This document shows positions 1 through 7,110 of a stretch of 13,684 bases of DNA, in pieces. Every line of letters starts with the position of its first letter. The first letter of the stretch is position 1. The position numbers and the translations under genes were made by a program. The notes beneath the pieces are model-generated. The model was not told where the DNA came from. It searched no databases and saw nothing but the letters and a program-made list of their open reading frames with translations. The DNA lies in contig JBCCFC010000212.1 in assembly GCA_039029935.1 (NCBI GenBank), positions 1 to 13,684 on the forward strand, given 5' to 3'. Source of the stretch: G039029935 sp039029935. GTDB taxonomy: Bacteria; Chloroflexota; Anaerolineae; Caldilineales; Caldilineaceae.

Positions 1-2
1 TG

Positions 3-182
3 CAGGTGCTGGGGTTCTATCGCGAGCTGTTTTCGGGGGACACGGCGGGCACGCAGCTGATGCAGGTGCTGGTGCAGGCCCGGCGAGCGGCCAAGGAGGA
101 CCCCGAGCGCCGCTTCGCCTTGGCCGAAGAGATGGCGGCTTTGGCCGAGCAGCGGCTGGGGAAGCGGGACCGCAGCTATTGA
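3..182 (+). CDS. 3' end of an unrecognised GC-rich gene (partial)
   Basis: The frame is open from the window edge to a TGA at 180-182 and gives 59 residues with no family I recognise. The peptide is rich in Ala, Glu, Arg, Leu and Gln and looks helical, with a stretch ALAEEMAALAEQRLG near its end. Codon use supports real coding: 53 of 59 codons end in G or C, far above the genes that follow. The alternative frame through the same bases reads as Gly/Ala-rich shadow. The stop overlaps the next ATG as TGATG. The final residues (about 155 onward) may not be native, because in another frame the same bases encode the start of a conserved block that belongs to the next gene's family. This gene therefore looks cut and joined to foreign sequence. 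A 12-base sequence (tgcaggtgctgg) occurs at both 1-12 and 61-72. Confidence 0.5.
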   Translation, partial: QVLGFYRELFSGDTAGTQLMQVLVQARRAAKEDPERRFALAEEMAALAEQRLGKRDRSY

Positions 183-526
183 TGCAAGCATTTTTGCAGC
201 GGATTATCAACGGTGGTGGCGCTGTTCATCGGGAGTATGGGCAGGGACGAAAACGGACAGACTTGCTGGTTTTGTGGGCATATACAACTGAGGCAGGTGT
301 GAACGAGATGCAACGAGTTGTGATTGAGCTGAAGATTTTGCGTAACAGCTTAGACAAGACAGTGACAGAAGGATTGAAACAGACATGGGATTATATGGAT
401 CGCGGGAATGCAGTTGAAGGCCATCTAATTGTGTTTGACCGCTCATCGAATAAGCCTTGGACAGAAAAAATTTGGGTTCAGAAAAAGAACTATCAGGGAC
501 AGATAATTACTGTTTGGGGAGCATAG
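182..526 (+). CDS. Truncated AAA-like ATPase family protein: lone C-terminal PD-(D/E)XK-like domain
   Basis: The product from ATG 182 is 114 residues and resembles the C-terminal nuclease-like domain of bacterial AAA-like ATPase proteins. Visible signature: Gly-rich NGGG, then GQGRKRTDLLV with the candidate metal-binding Asp at about residue 27, VIELK with Glu 49 and Lys 51, and a QTWDY helix with Gln 67 and Tyr 71. From memory of the family, the conserved block just before QAFLQRIINGGG reads EAGPQLL. Exactly that is encoded in frame upstream of the ATG, from about 161, before homology stops in GC-rich sequence. The ATPase part is therefore missing and this is a truncated remnant, although it could still be translated by coupling to the previous stop (TGATG). 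52 of 114 codons end in G or C, unlike the 90 per cent just upstream. Function of the isolated domain is unknown; nuclease activity is an inference from the motif. Confidence 0.6.
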   Translation: MQAFLQRIINGGGAVHREYGQGRKRTDLLVLWAYTTEAGVNEMQRVVIELKILRNSLDKTVTEGLKQTWDYMDRGNAVEGHLIVFDRSSNKPWTEKIWVQKKNYQGQIITVWGA

Positions 527-529
527 GCG

Positions 530-535
530 AGGAGG
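530..535 (+). promoter_or_regulatory. Strong ribosome binding site for asnB
   Basis: A full AGGAGG lies nine bases before the ATG at 545. It selects this start over the out-of-frame ATG at 540, and it leaves the catalytic cysteine at position 2 as the class II amidotransferase family requires. It is the clearest Shine-Dalgarno sequence in the window. Confidence 0.75.
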
Positions 536-544
536 TTTGATGCG

Positions 545-2494
545 ATGTGTGGTATCACAGGAAAACTCAACTTTGACCCAAGCAACCCGCTTAACCCAGC
601 GTTAATCCAGCGCATGAATGATGCCCTCACTCACCGAGGCCCCGATGATGAAGGTATCTGGACCAGCGGACCTGTAGGTCTAGGGCAACGTCGTTTGTCA
701 ATCGTTGATCTTTCGCCAACAGGTCATCAACCGATGTGTAATGAAGATGGGCGCATCTGGATTACCTATAATGGCGAAACCTATAACCATCAATCCTATC
801 GCAGTCAGCTAGAGTCTCGTGGTCACAGCTATCGTGGCAATTCTGATACGGAGACAATTTTACATCTCTATGAAGAATATGGTCGTGACTGTGTTCAACA
901 TATGCGTGGGATGTTTGCCTTTGCCTTGTGGGATGAAAAGAAACGGCTATTGCTTTTAGCCAGGGATCGCTTTGGTCAAAAGCCCTTGGTCTATGCCCAA
1001 ACCGCAACCGGACTCACCTTTGCATCTGAAATTAAGGGGATTTTACAGGATGAATCGGTGCCGATTGAGATCAACGAAACAGCCATTCACTATTATCTGA
1101 GCTATGGCTTTGTGCCTTCGCCTATGACGGCTTTTCAGTCAATCAATAAATTGCCACCAGCACATACGTTGGTTTGGTATGATGGCAAGGTGTCGATTGA
1201 ACCCTACTGGTCATTATCCTATGCGTCCAAAGCGAATTTAGATGAAGTCGAGACCAAGGAGCAAACACTAGCACTGTTGCGGGAATCTGTACAACTACGG
1301 TTGATGAGCGATGTGCCATTGGGGGCGTTCCTCAGTGGTGGTGTCGATTCCAGTGCGGTTGTGGCATTGATGGCTGAGGCGATGAGTGAGCCAGTTAAAA
1401 CGTTTTCGATTGGCTTTGAAGAGCAGTCATTTGACGAAACATCCTATGCCCGTCAGGTGGCGCAACAATATGCGACAGATCACCATGAATTTATTGTCAA
1501 AGCCGACGCCATGAGCGTTTTGCCAGAGTTGGTTTGGGCCTATGGGGAGCCGTTTGCGGATTCCTCTGCACTGCCCAGCTATTATGTTGCAAAAATGACC
1601 AGACCGCATGTGACCGTTGCACTCAATGGCGATGGCGGTGACGAAGCGTTTGGTGGCTACGACCGCTATATGGCGCACGAGTATTCGGCATACTATACCC
1701 GTCTTCCACTGTGGCTGCGACAAAACATCCTCCAACTGCTGGCGACGAGACTACCTGAGCCAACCAGCCGCCGTCACCCAATACGCCGTGCCAAAAATTT
1801 TATTCTAAGCCAGCATCAATCGACAGCAGAAAACTATATCCGTTGGTTAACGCTGCTCCCCAATACGCTCAAATCTACACTCTATACCGGTGACTTTGCC
1901 CAGCGAGTGGGCGGCGTTGATACGATTGCACTGATGGCAGATGCGTATCACAATGCAAAGAGTACAGCACCGAATCTATTAGATAACGCATTTTACAGCG
2001 ACATACACACCTACCTGCCCGATGATCTATTGGTCAAAATGGATATTGCGACAATGATGAGTTCGCTTGAAGGTCGCTCACCCTTCTTAGACCACAAATT
2101 TGCAGAATTTGCGGCATCCCTACCCGTCAACTATAAATTACATCGACAAGGATTCAGATATCAGAGTAAGTATATCCTCAAAAAGGCGTTAGAGAATCAT
2201 CTTTCCGCAGATATTTTGTATCGCCCAAAAGCTGGATTTTCAGTACCCATTGCCCATTGGTTTCGTCACGAGATGCGGACCACGCTCCACGATGTCTTGC
2301 TCAGTTCGCATACGATTGAGCGCGGTCTTTTCCAGCGAAAGGCTGTCCAAACATTGCTCGACCAGCACGACAGCGAACGTTTTAACCATCGTTTCCCGCT
2401 ATGGACATTGCTTATGCTTGAGCTATGGTTCCGAACTTATGTGGATAGACCCCGCGATGCGTTAGTGGGTTCCGCGGTGGGTGTTCTTGGGTAA
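545..2494 (+). CDS. asnB: Asparagine synthase (glutamine-hydrolysing) / AsnB-type amidotransferase
   Basis: A 649-residue enzyme of the AsnB family. An N-terminal class II glutaminase frees ammonia from glutamine, and a C-terminal ATP-pyrophosphatase domain activates a carboxylate (aspartate in the classical enzyme) and amidates it. Visible: nucleophile Cys2 in MCGITG, RGPDDEG at 31-37, YNGE at 75-78, GNSD at 98-101, the PP-loop SGGVDSS at 264-270, then SIGFEE and NGDGGDEAFGGYDRY. All key residues look intact and the length matches polysaccharide-locus AsnB paralogues. Such paralogues are common in exopolysaccharide clusters, where they are thought to amidate sugar acids or other acceptors, so the true substrate may not be aspartate. 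The gene lies 32 bases before a sugar epimerase gene with no terminator between them, so the two are probably co-transcribed. I am sure of the family and unsure of the substrate. Confidence 0.93.
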   Translation: MCGITGKLNFDPSNPLNPALIQRMNDALTHRGPDDEGIWTSGPVGLGQRRLSIVDLSPTGHQPMCNEDGRIWITYNGETYNHQSYRSQLESRGHSYRGNSDTETILHLYEEYGRDCVQHMRGMFAFALWDEKKRLLLLARDRFGQKPLVYAQTATGLTFASEIKGILQDESVPIEINETAIHYYLSYGFVPSPMTAFQSINKLPPAHTLVWYDGKVSIEPYWSLSYASKANLDEVETKEQTLALLRESVQLRLMSDVPLGAFLSGGVDSSAVVALMAEAMSEPVKTFSIGFEEQSFDETSYARQVAQQYATDHHEFIVKADAMSVLPELVWAYGEPFADSSALPSYYVAKMTRPHVTVALNGDGGDEAFGGYDRYMAHEYSAYYTRLPLWLRQNILQLLATRLPEPTSRRHPIRRAKNFILSQHQSTAENYIRWLTLLPNTLKSTLYTGDFAQRVGGVDTIALMADAYHNAKSTAPNLLDNAFYSDIHTYLPDDLLVKMDIATMMSSLEGRSPFLDHKFAEFAASLPVNYKLHRQGFRYQSKYILKKALENHLSADILYRPKAGFSVPIAHWFRHEMRTTLHDVLLSSHTIERGLFQRKAVQTLLDQHDSERFNHRFPLWTLLMLELWFRTYVDRPRDALVGSAVGVLG

Positions 2495-2526
2495 TGCACT
2501 GTATTTGAAAGAAAGGTTCAATCGTT

Positions 2527-3468
2527 ATGACAACGTATCTAGTCACAGGTGGGGCTGGGTTCATCGGCTCCAATATTGTGCATACATTGCTGGGACAGGG
2601 ACATGGTGTCCGCGTCTTGGATAATTTTAGCACCGGACGGCGCGAAAATTTAGCATCTGTTCTGGACAATATAGAGGTGATCGAAGGGGATTTGCGCAGC
2701 CAAGAGACATGTCGTCAATCCGTACAGGGTGTTGATTACGTATTGCATCAGGGTGCCATGCCATCAGTCGCTCGTAGTGTGGCGGATCCATTCACCAGTA
2801 ATGACGCCAATACAAATGCCACTCTCAACATGCTTGTAGCGGCACGCGATGCAGGGGTAAAACGATTTGTGTTTGCCTCATCGTCATCCATCTATGGTGA
2901 TTCACCCACGATGCCTAAGGAAGAATCCATGATCCAACGTCCCAAATCACCCTATGCAGTCGCAAAAATGGCGGCAGAACATTTCTGTCGAATTTTTTAT
3001 GATCTGTATGGCTTGGAGACAGTCTGTATACGCTATTTTAATGTATTTGGTCCGCGCCAAGACCCCAATTCGCAATACTCAGCCGTCATTCCGCTGTTTA
3101 TCAAGGCCATGATGGCGGGGAAATCGCCAACAATTTTTGGCGATGGCACACAGTCGCGCGACTTTACATTTGTTGACAACAATGTGTCTGCTAACTTGTT
3201 GGCCGCAACAGCACCAGCGGAAGATGTGTCTGGTCAAGTATTTAATATTGCCTGTGGACAGCGCTACACGTTGTTGGAACTGGTTGAGATTTTGAATGAT
3301 CTGATGGGGACAGATATTCAACCAACCTTTGACACCTCACGTAAGGGGGATGTGAAGCATTCGTTAGCCGCCATTGAGCGCGCACAGGCACAGCTAGGGT
3401 ATACGGTCAAGGTCGATTTTGTAGAGGGCTTACAGAGAACAGTTCAATGGTATGCAGACAAAAGTTGA
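2527..3468 (+). CDS. NAD-dependent sugar epimerase/dehydratase (extended SDR)
   Basis: A 313-residue extended short-chain dehydrogenase/reductase acting on a nucleotide sugar in the cytoplasm. The N-terminal Rossmann motif GGAGFIG is at 8-14, followed by DNFSTGR after the second strand. The catalytic set is visible as SSSS at 118-121 with Tyr143 and Lys147 (YAVAK). RYFNVFGPRQDP and DFTFVDN are typical of UDP-sugar 4-epimerases. The closest familiar group is UDP-glucose/UDP-GlcNAc 4-epimerase (GalE/WbpP-like), but substrate cannot be read from sequence alone and a dehydratase or decarboxylase is possible, so no symbol is given. The start is an ATG preceded by an A/G-rich stretch containing AAAGG. 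It lies directly behind asnB and would share its transcript. The gene ends in a heptamer-repeat tract that contributes its stop codon, and a strong terminator follows within about 30 bases. Confidence 0.88.
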   Translation: MTTYLVTGGAGFIGSNIVHTLLGQGHGVRVLDNFSTGRRENLASVLDNIEVIEGDLRSQETCRQSVQGVDYVLHQGAMPSVARSVADPFTSNDANTNATLNMLVAARDAGVKRFVFASSSSIYGDSPTMPKEESMIQRPKSPYAVAKMAAEHFCRIFYDLYGLETVCIRYFNVFGPRQDPNSQYSAVIPLFIKAMMAGKSPTIFGDGTQSRDFTFVDNNVSANLLAATAPAEDVSGQVFNIACGQRYTLLELVEILNDLMGTDIQPTFDTSRKGDVKHSLAAIERAQAQLGYTVKVDFVEGLQRTVQWYADKS

Positions 3469-3497
3469 CAGTTGAGCGTTGAAAGTTGGTAGTGGTG
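3463..3497 (+). repeat. Degenerate heptamer repeat array A (5 units)
   Basis: Five consecutive 7-base units follow the pattern AGTTGAN: agttgac, agttgag, cgttgaa, agttggt, agtggtg. The first unit contains the TGA stop of the epimerase gene, so the array begins inside the coding end. The 17-base stretch agttgagcgttgaaagt at 3470-3486 recurs exactly at 5557-5573, on the far side of the AAA-ATPase_like gene. Short heptamer repeats of this look are known from cyanobacteria and some other environmental bacteria; what they do is unclear. Confidence 0.7.
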
Positions 3498-3499
3498 AG

Positions 3500-3541
3500 G
3501 CGACTTGTCCGTGTATTATTACGGACGAGTCGCTTTTTTTT
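3500..3541 (+). terminator. Rho-independent terminator after the epimerase gene
   Basis: Inverted repeat: gcgacttgtccgt (3500-3512) pairs with acggacgagtcgc (3521-3533). This is a 13-pair stem with one G-U wobble and an 8-base loop, followed at once by eight T (3534-3541). It should end transcription of asnB-epimerase and insulate the accessory block downstream. Confidence 0.9.
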
Positions 3542-3542
3542 G

Positions 3543-3551
3543 TGGTATACT
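3543..3551 (+). promoter_or_regulatory. Candidate extended -10 promoter (TGgTATACT)
   Basis: Directly after the terminator T-run lies TG-n-TATACT, a good match to an extended -10 element. No convincing -35 hexamer is found 17 bases upstream, where the terminator stem sits. If active, it would drive the AAA-ATPase_like block. It also lies at the edge of the relic coding sequence, so the match may be accidental. Confidence 0.3.
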
Positions 3552-3654
3552 GGTTCAGTATGGAGATAATCTGTAATTGTGTAGTTTCGCTGTGATTGGC
3601 GTTGGGGTTGCGCGCGTGGTGTGGAAGGAACTGAAAATTAAAGTGGAGAAATGA
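3544..3654 (+). pseudogene. Relic of the 3' end of an AAA-ATPase_like gene
   Basis: Reading from about 3556 gives QYGDNL, a TAA stop (3574-3576), then LCSFAVIGVGVARVVW, KELKIKVEK and a TGA at 3652-3654. This aligns without gaps through the tryptophan with the C-terminal end of the neighbouring protein encoded up to 5562 (QYGSDLNLSSFAVVGVGV, ERVAWKKLKVKS). The base sequence is also similar, for example gttggggtt in both. The internal stop, and the loss of everything upstream of the terminator, show this is a decayed remnant of a second, tandem copy. Its stop overlaps the start of the downstream copy as TGATG, so the two were probably once adjacent, translationally coupled genes. It would be easily missed because it is short and contains a stop. 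Confidence 0.75.
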
Positions 3655-5562
3655 TGTTAAAATTTCCATATGGTGTGTATGAATTTGAAGATATGATTAA
3701 CGGTAAGTATGTCTATATTGACCGGACAGATAAGATTCATTTTCTTGAAGAGTGGGGCAAAAAATTACTCTTTCTACGTCCACGTCGGTTTGGCAAAAGC
3801 CTCTGGTTATCAACAATGATGGATTACTATGATGTCGCCAAGGCAGACCGTTTTTCGCAACTCTTTGGTCATCTCAAGATTGGTCAAGACCCGACACCGC
3901 TCCATAGTTCCTACATGATCCATGCGTTGGGATTTTTCGCGTGTGCGCTCAGATGGCACCATGGCAGAAATTGAAGCAGAACTGCATCGCCGTATCAATA
4001 GTCAAATGAAACGATTCCGAAGACATTACAAAGCCTTCTTGGATGACGATATCGAAATTGACCCTATTGATTCGTTGACAACATTGGATTCGTTACTTGA
4101 CGTGGTCGTCGCATCTGGATATAAGCTGTATCTCTTCATTGATGAGTATGACAACTTTGCCAATGAAGTGATGATGAACGTGCAGCAACGTAGTCACAGA
4201 GATTATGAAAGCTTGGTGACGGGTGAGGGCATGTTTAAGACGTTCTTTAAAAATATCAAGAGCGTGGGGGGAGGCGATGGGCTGGATCGTGTGTTCATCA
4301 CTGGTGTGACGCCGATTGTCATGAATGATGTTACCAGTGGCGCCAACGTCTTTGATGATATCTACTGGTTTGATTGGTTCAATGACCTTTGTGGCTTTTG
4401 GGAACATGAGGTTGCCGATATGCTGTCAGGGGTGCTGGATGAGAGAGGCATATCCCCAAAGCAACATGCGGCCAAACATGCCGAAGCTCTAGATATGATG
4501 CGCACCCATTATGATGGATCATGGTTTACTCCCGAAATTGAGCCACCAGCGAAACTGGCATCAACCGATTCACGACTCTATAACCCCACAATGGTCTTCT
4601 ATTTTCTGCGTTATCTGCAACGCACAGGCGCGTACCCAGAAGAAATGTTGGATCGTAATCTGAAAGCGGACCGGGGGAAGCTCAAATACATTGCCAGCTA
4701 TAGCAGTGGACGTGAGGTGTTGGTGAAGGCACTCAACACAGAGCAGGAGGTTGGTGTTCATCGTATTGGTACTGAATTTGGGGCAGACGAACTATTACAG
4801 GATGATATGCGTCAAGGGCGACTTGCGTCGTTGCTTTGCTATTTGGGTGCGTTAACCCTCAATGGCAAAGTGCTGGGGCAAATTCGCCTTATTATTCCCA
4901 ACTTGGTGATGGCAGAAACTTATGCCGAGCGCATTCTGGCAATGACCTTTGCACACACAAAGATATTGGAACAGGCTGCACAGGCGGCGGAGGCGCTGTT
5001 CCTACAAGGGGACATTGAACCCGTCTGTGACTTTATCGAAGCCAATCACATGGCGGTCTACAGCAACCGTGACTATCCTGAATTCAAAGAACTCACACTC
5101 AAAAGTATCTTCGTCGCCATGCTCTATCATCATCCGGATTACATCATGCACTCCGAGCCTGAGCTTAACCGTCGTTATGGCGATTTGGTCATGCTGTTGC
5201 GTCCCAACGTGCAGACAAGTGGGCTATTCAATTTACTCTTTGAGTTCAAGCAATTAGCCTTGAATAAAATCGTTGAAGCAGATGTCGAGGGTGATGAAGA
5301 GACTGATGAGAAAAAGTATGAAAAGAAAAAACGCGTCAATAAAGCACCATTAAAAGGCTCTGAAGTCAAGGAGAAAAGCCGAGATGAACTACTGGAGATA
5401 CCTGCCGTACATAATGCCATCACCGAGGCCGAGACACAACTGCAACATTATCAACGTGTGCTGCGTGACCAGTATGGATCAGATTTGAACCTAAGTAGTT
5501 TTGCGGTGGTCGGTGTTGGGGTTGAGCGTGTGGCCTGGAAAAAGTTGAAAGTGAAAAGTTGA
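3654..5562 (+). pseudogene. AAA-ATPase_like / PD-(D/E)XK protein, frameshifted
   Basis: Two frames together encode one protein of about 635 residues. The first part (ATG 3654; an ATG at 3651 is too close to the ggag at 3645-3648) has the N-terminal motif FPYGVYEFEDMI, YIDRT and the Walker A-like LRPRRFGKS at about 41-49. Reading must shift near 3920: one extra base in atgatcCatgcg moves the frame, after which MRWDFSRVRSDG continues the family sequence. The second part holds Walker B LFIDEYD (71-77 counted from 3922), ITGVTPI and DLCGFWEHEV. It ends in a PD-(D/E)XK-like C-terminal domain with Asp421, Glu441 and Lys443 in DLVMLLRP and FEFK. A Lys/Glu-rich low-complexity linker covers about 452-493. 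The shift separates Walker A from Walker B, so no working ATPase is made unless the extra base is a sequencing error. Family role is uncertain; members are often multicopy and are proposed to be mobile or defence-related. The end KLKVKS is encoded by heptamer repeat units. Confidence 0.82.
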
Positions 5563-5598
5563 GCGTTGAAAGTGGATAGTGGAAAGTGGATAGTTATA
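5543..5598 (+). repeat. Degenerate heptamer repeat array B (8 units)
   Basis: Eight consecutive 7-base units: agttgaa, agtgaaa, agttgag, cgttgaa, agtggat, agtggaa, agtggat, agttata. The first three encode the last residues and the stop of the AAA-ATPase_like gene, and the last abuts the ATG of the next gene at 5599. Units 3-4 plus three bases are identical to 3470-3486 in array A (17 bases). The tract therefore forms both the gene end and the leader of the next gene. Confidence 0.75.
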
Positions 5599-6420
5599 AT
5601 GTTAGATATTCAATCAATTCTCGCAACAGGTGAGACAGAACAAGTTGAATTTAAACGCAAAATTGATAGCCCTGAGAATATCGCTGGCGAGATTGTCGCT
5701 TTTGCCAACAGCAATGGCGGTGCGTTGTATATCGGTGTGGATGATGATGGTGCAGCGATTGGTGTTGGCAATAGCGAGTCTACATTTCAGCAACTCACCA
5801 ATATCTGCCGTGATCGCTGTATACCCCCTGTTAGCCCTGTGCTGGAACAGATACAGGTTGAGGGTCATGACCTTGTTGTGCTGACCATTCAACCAGAACT
5901 CAATCGACAGAAGCCCTACCGAACAGCAGGTGGGCGGTTTTATGTACGTGTCGGCAAAGACAAGAAAGCATCAATCATTGATGAGACAAAGACATTTATC
6001 AAGCGCAATATCCGTCATCCTGCCATTGAACATGGCTTTTATCGTGAAGATATCGCGCTCTACGACGATAAAGCCTTGGGTGAGGCGATTGTGAATGCCG
6101 TTGTGCATCGAGATTATAGTCTTAGCGGTTCTCAAATCCGACTTTTTGTCTTTGATGACCGCATTGAGATTCGTAGCCCAGGACGATTGCCCAATTCCGT
6201 CACGCTTGATAGTATTAAGTTTGGTGTTCATGCCGAGCGTAATCGAACGATTGCCACGTTGTTGACGCAACTTGGGTATATGAGTGCGATTGGGACAGGT
6301 ATCCCGCGTTTGATGATTCGCTTGACCAGAGAATTGACAGGACGAGAGCCAGAATTTGAGCTGATTGGGGAAGAGTTACGGGTTCGTTTCTGGGCGAACC
6401 CGAAAGGAATATTTCGGTAA
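5599..6420 (+). CDS. AlbA_2 (Schlafen-type) / HATPase_c_4 protein
   Basis: A 273-residue protein. The N-terminal AlbA_2 domain, related to the Schlafen core and thought to bind nucleic acid, covers about 11-120. It shows ETEQVEFKRKID, IVAFANSNGGALYIGVDDDG and RFYVRVGK. A GHKL-type ATP-binding domain (HATPase_c_4) covers about 150-240, with the N-box EAIVNAVVHRDYS (Asn166), RIEIRSPGRLP and GTGIPRL at 232-238. Many relatives are longer and carry a C-terminal winged helix, which is absent here. The start is placed at ATG 5599, since upstream codons lie inside heptamer repeats and precede the conserved region. These proteins are usually annotated as ATP-binding or putative transcriptional regulators, and some occur in defence neighbourhoods. 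The next gene starts six bases after the stop, so the pair should be co-expressed. Function is inferred from domains only. Confidence 0.85.
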   Translation: MLDIQSILATGETEQVEFKRKIDSPENIAGEIVAFANSNGGALYIGVDDDGAAIGVGNSESTFQQLTNICRDRCIPPVSPVLEQIQVEGHDLVVLTIQPELNRQKPYRTAGGRFYVRVGKDKKASIIDETKTFIKRNIRHPAIEHGFYREDIALYDDKALGEAIVNAVVHRDYSLSGSQIRLFVFDDRIEIRSPGRLPNSVTLDSIKFGVHAERNRTIATLLTQLGYMSAIGTGIPRLMIRLTRELTGREPEFELIGEELRVRFWANPKGIFR

Positions 6421-6426
6421 ATAGAG

Positions 6427-7110
6427 ATGTCCACAAAATATGCGTTTACAGACTTAAATCAAATAATTATGAATCAGATTGCTGAAATTCAGTTTGAGCC
6501 AGAAACACCTGATTGTGCGTGGCAGCAATATGAACATGTGCAACTGTCTGACACGCAACAAGTTGTCTTGGATTATATTGTCGGTGGTGTTGCAAAGGGG
6601 CGTACCAGCATTATGAATGAGGCCACATTGTGGGCGCGACTCAATTACCCGCTTCTACAGTTGGCGGAAACAGAACAGCTTCAGGCGTGGTCAGAAGTCT
6701 CAACAAGCGCAGACCTACCCTATGTGACATTGCATGGAGTTATTGATGGGGTGCTTGGGTATACGTTGGCAAGTCAGCTTCATACACCTTGGCTCGTGAT
6801 TGTTGAAGCCAAAAAAGGATTGGAAAACAAAGATCCACGTTATCAGCTCTATGGTCAGATATTAGCAACAATTTTCTTAAACCATCAGGCGAAACGGACG
6901 TCGGCTGATGTCGAGATAACGGTCGACGAATCTGTTTTATATGGTGGCTATACAGTTGTAGATAATTGGACATTTATTCGTGCAAAGGTAACAAATCTGG
7001 AGACAAACCGCCCCAAAATGCGGCTTGCTTTTTCTCGCGAGTATGCTGGCCGTTTGGAAGCAGAAACCATTTTGAAAATCCTAACAATAATCACACACAA
7101 AGCAACTTGA
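6427..7110 (+). CDS. Hypothetical protein with PD-(D/E)XK nuclease-like core
   Basis: A 227-residue soluble protein of a family I cannot name. A restriction-endonuclease-like active site is visible: Glu66 in NEATLWARL, Asp107 in GVIDGVLGY, then a hydrophobic strand WLVIVEAKK giving Glu127-x-Lys129. After it come DPRYQLYGQILA, whose helix with Gln fits many PD-(D/E)XK families, and a strand region YTVVDNWTFIRAKV. Six bases separate it from the AlbA_2 gene, and its TGA overlaps the ATG of the glycosyltransferase gene (TGATG), so it sits in one transcription unit with both. The domain set fits a nuclease partner of the AlbA_2/ATPase protein, but nothing in the sequence proves DNA or RNA cleavage. 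The start has no clear Shine-Dalgarno, consistent with coupling to the gene before it. Confidence 0.72.
   Translation: MSTKYAFTDLNQIIMNQIAEIQFEPETPDCAWQQYEHVQLSDTQQVVLDYIVGGVAKGRTSIMNEATLWARLNYPLLQLAETEQLQAWSEVSTSADLPYVTLHGVIDGVLGYTLASQLHTPWLVIVEAKKGLENKDPRYQLYGQILATIFLNHQAKRTSADVEITVDESVLYGGYTVVDNWTFIRAKVTNLETNRPKMRLAFSREYAGRLEAETILKILTIITHKAT

Noticed and set aside
2..178. Reading the left edge as one long gene continuous with the 182-526 frame
   Set aside because: The frame is open, but before about 161 it gives Gly/Ala/Arg-rich shadow peptide, while a different frame has strong codon bias. Only the last few codons match the family.
3463..3497. CRISPR-like or other spaced repeat array
   Set aside because: Units are contiguous seven-base degenerate repeats without spacers, so they are simple tandem repeats.
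5566..5598. TTG start for the AlbA_2 protein at 5566
   Set aside because: The added residues are encoded by heptamer repeats and lie before the conserved region. ATG 5599 is the simpler start.
6966..7109. N-terminal extension of the first GT4 gene into the PD-(D/E)XK gene
   Set aside because: The 48 extra codons overlap another coding frame and show no glycosyltransferase homology. The TGATG start at 7110 fits the family start.
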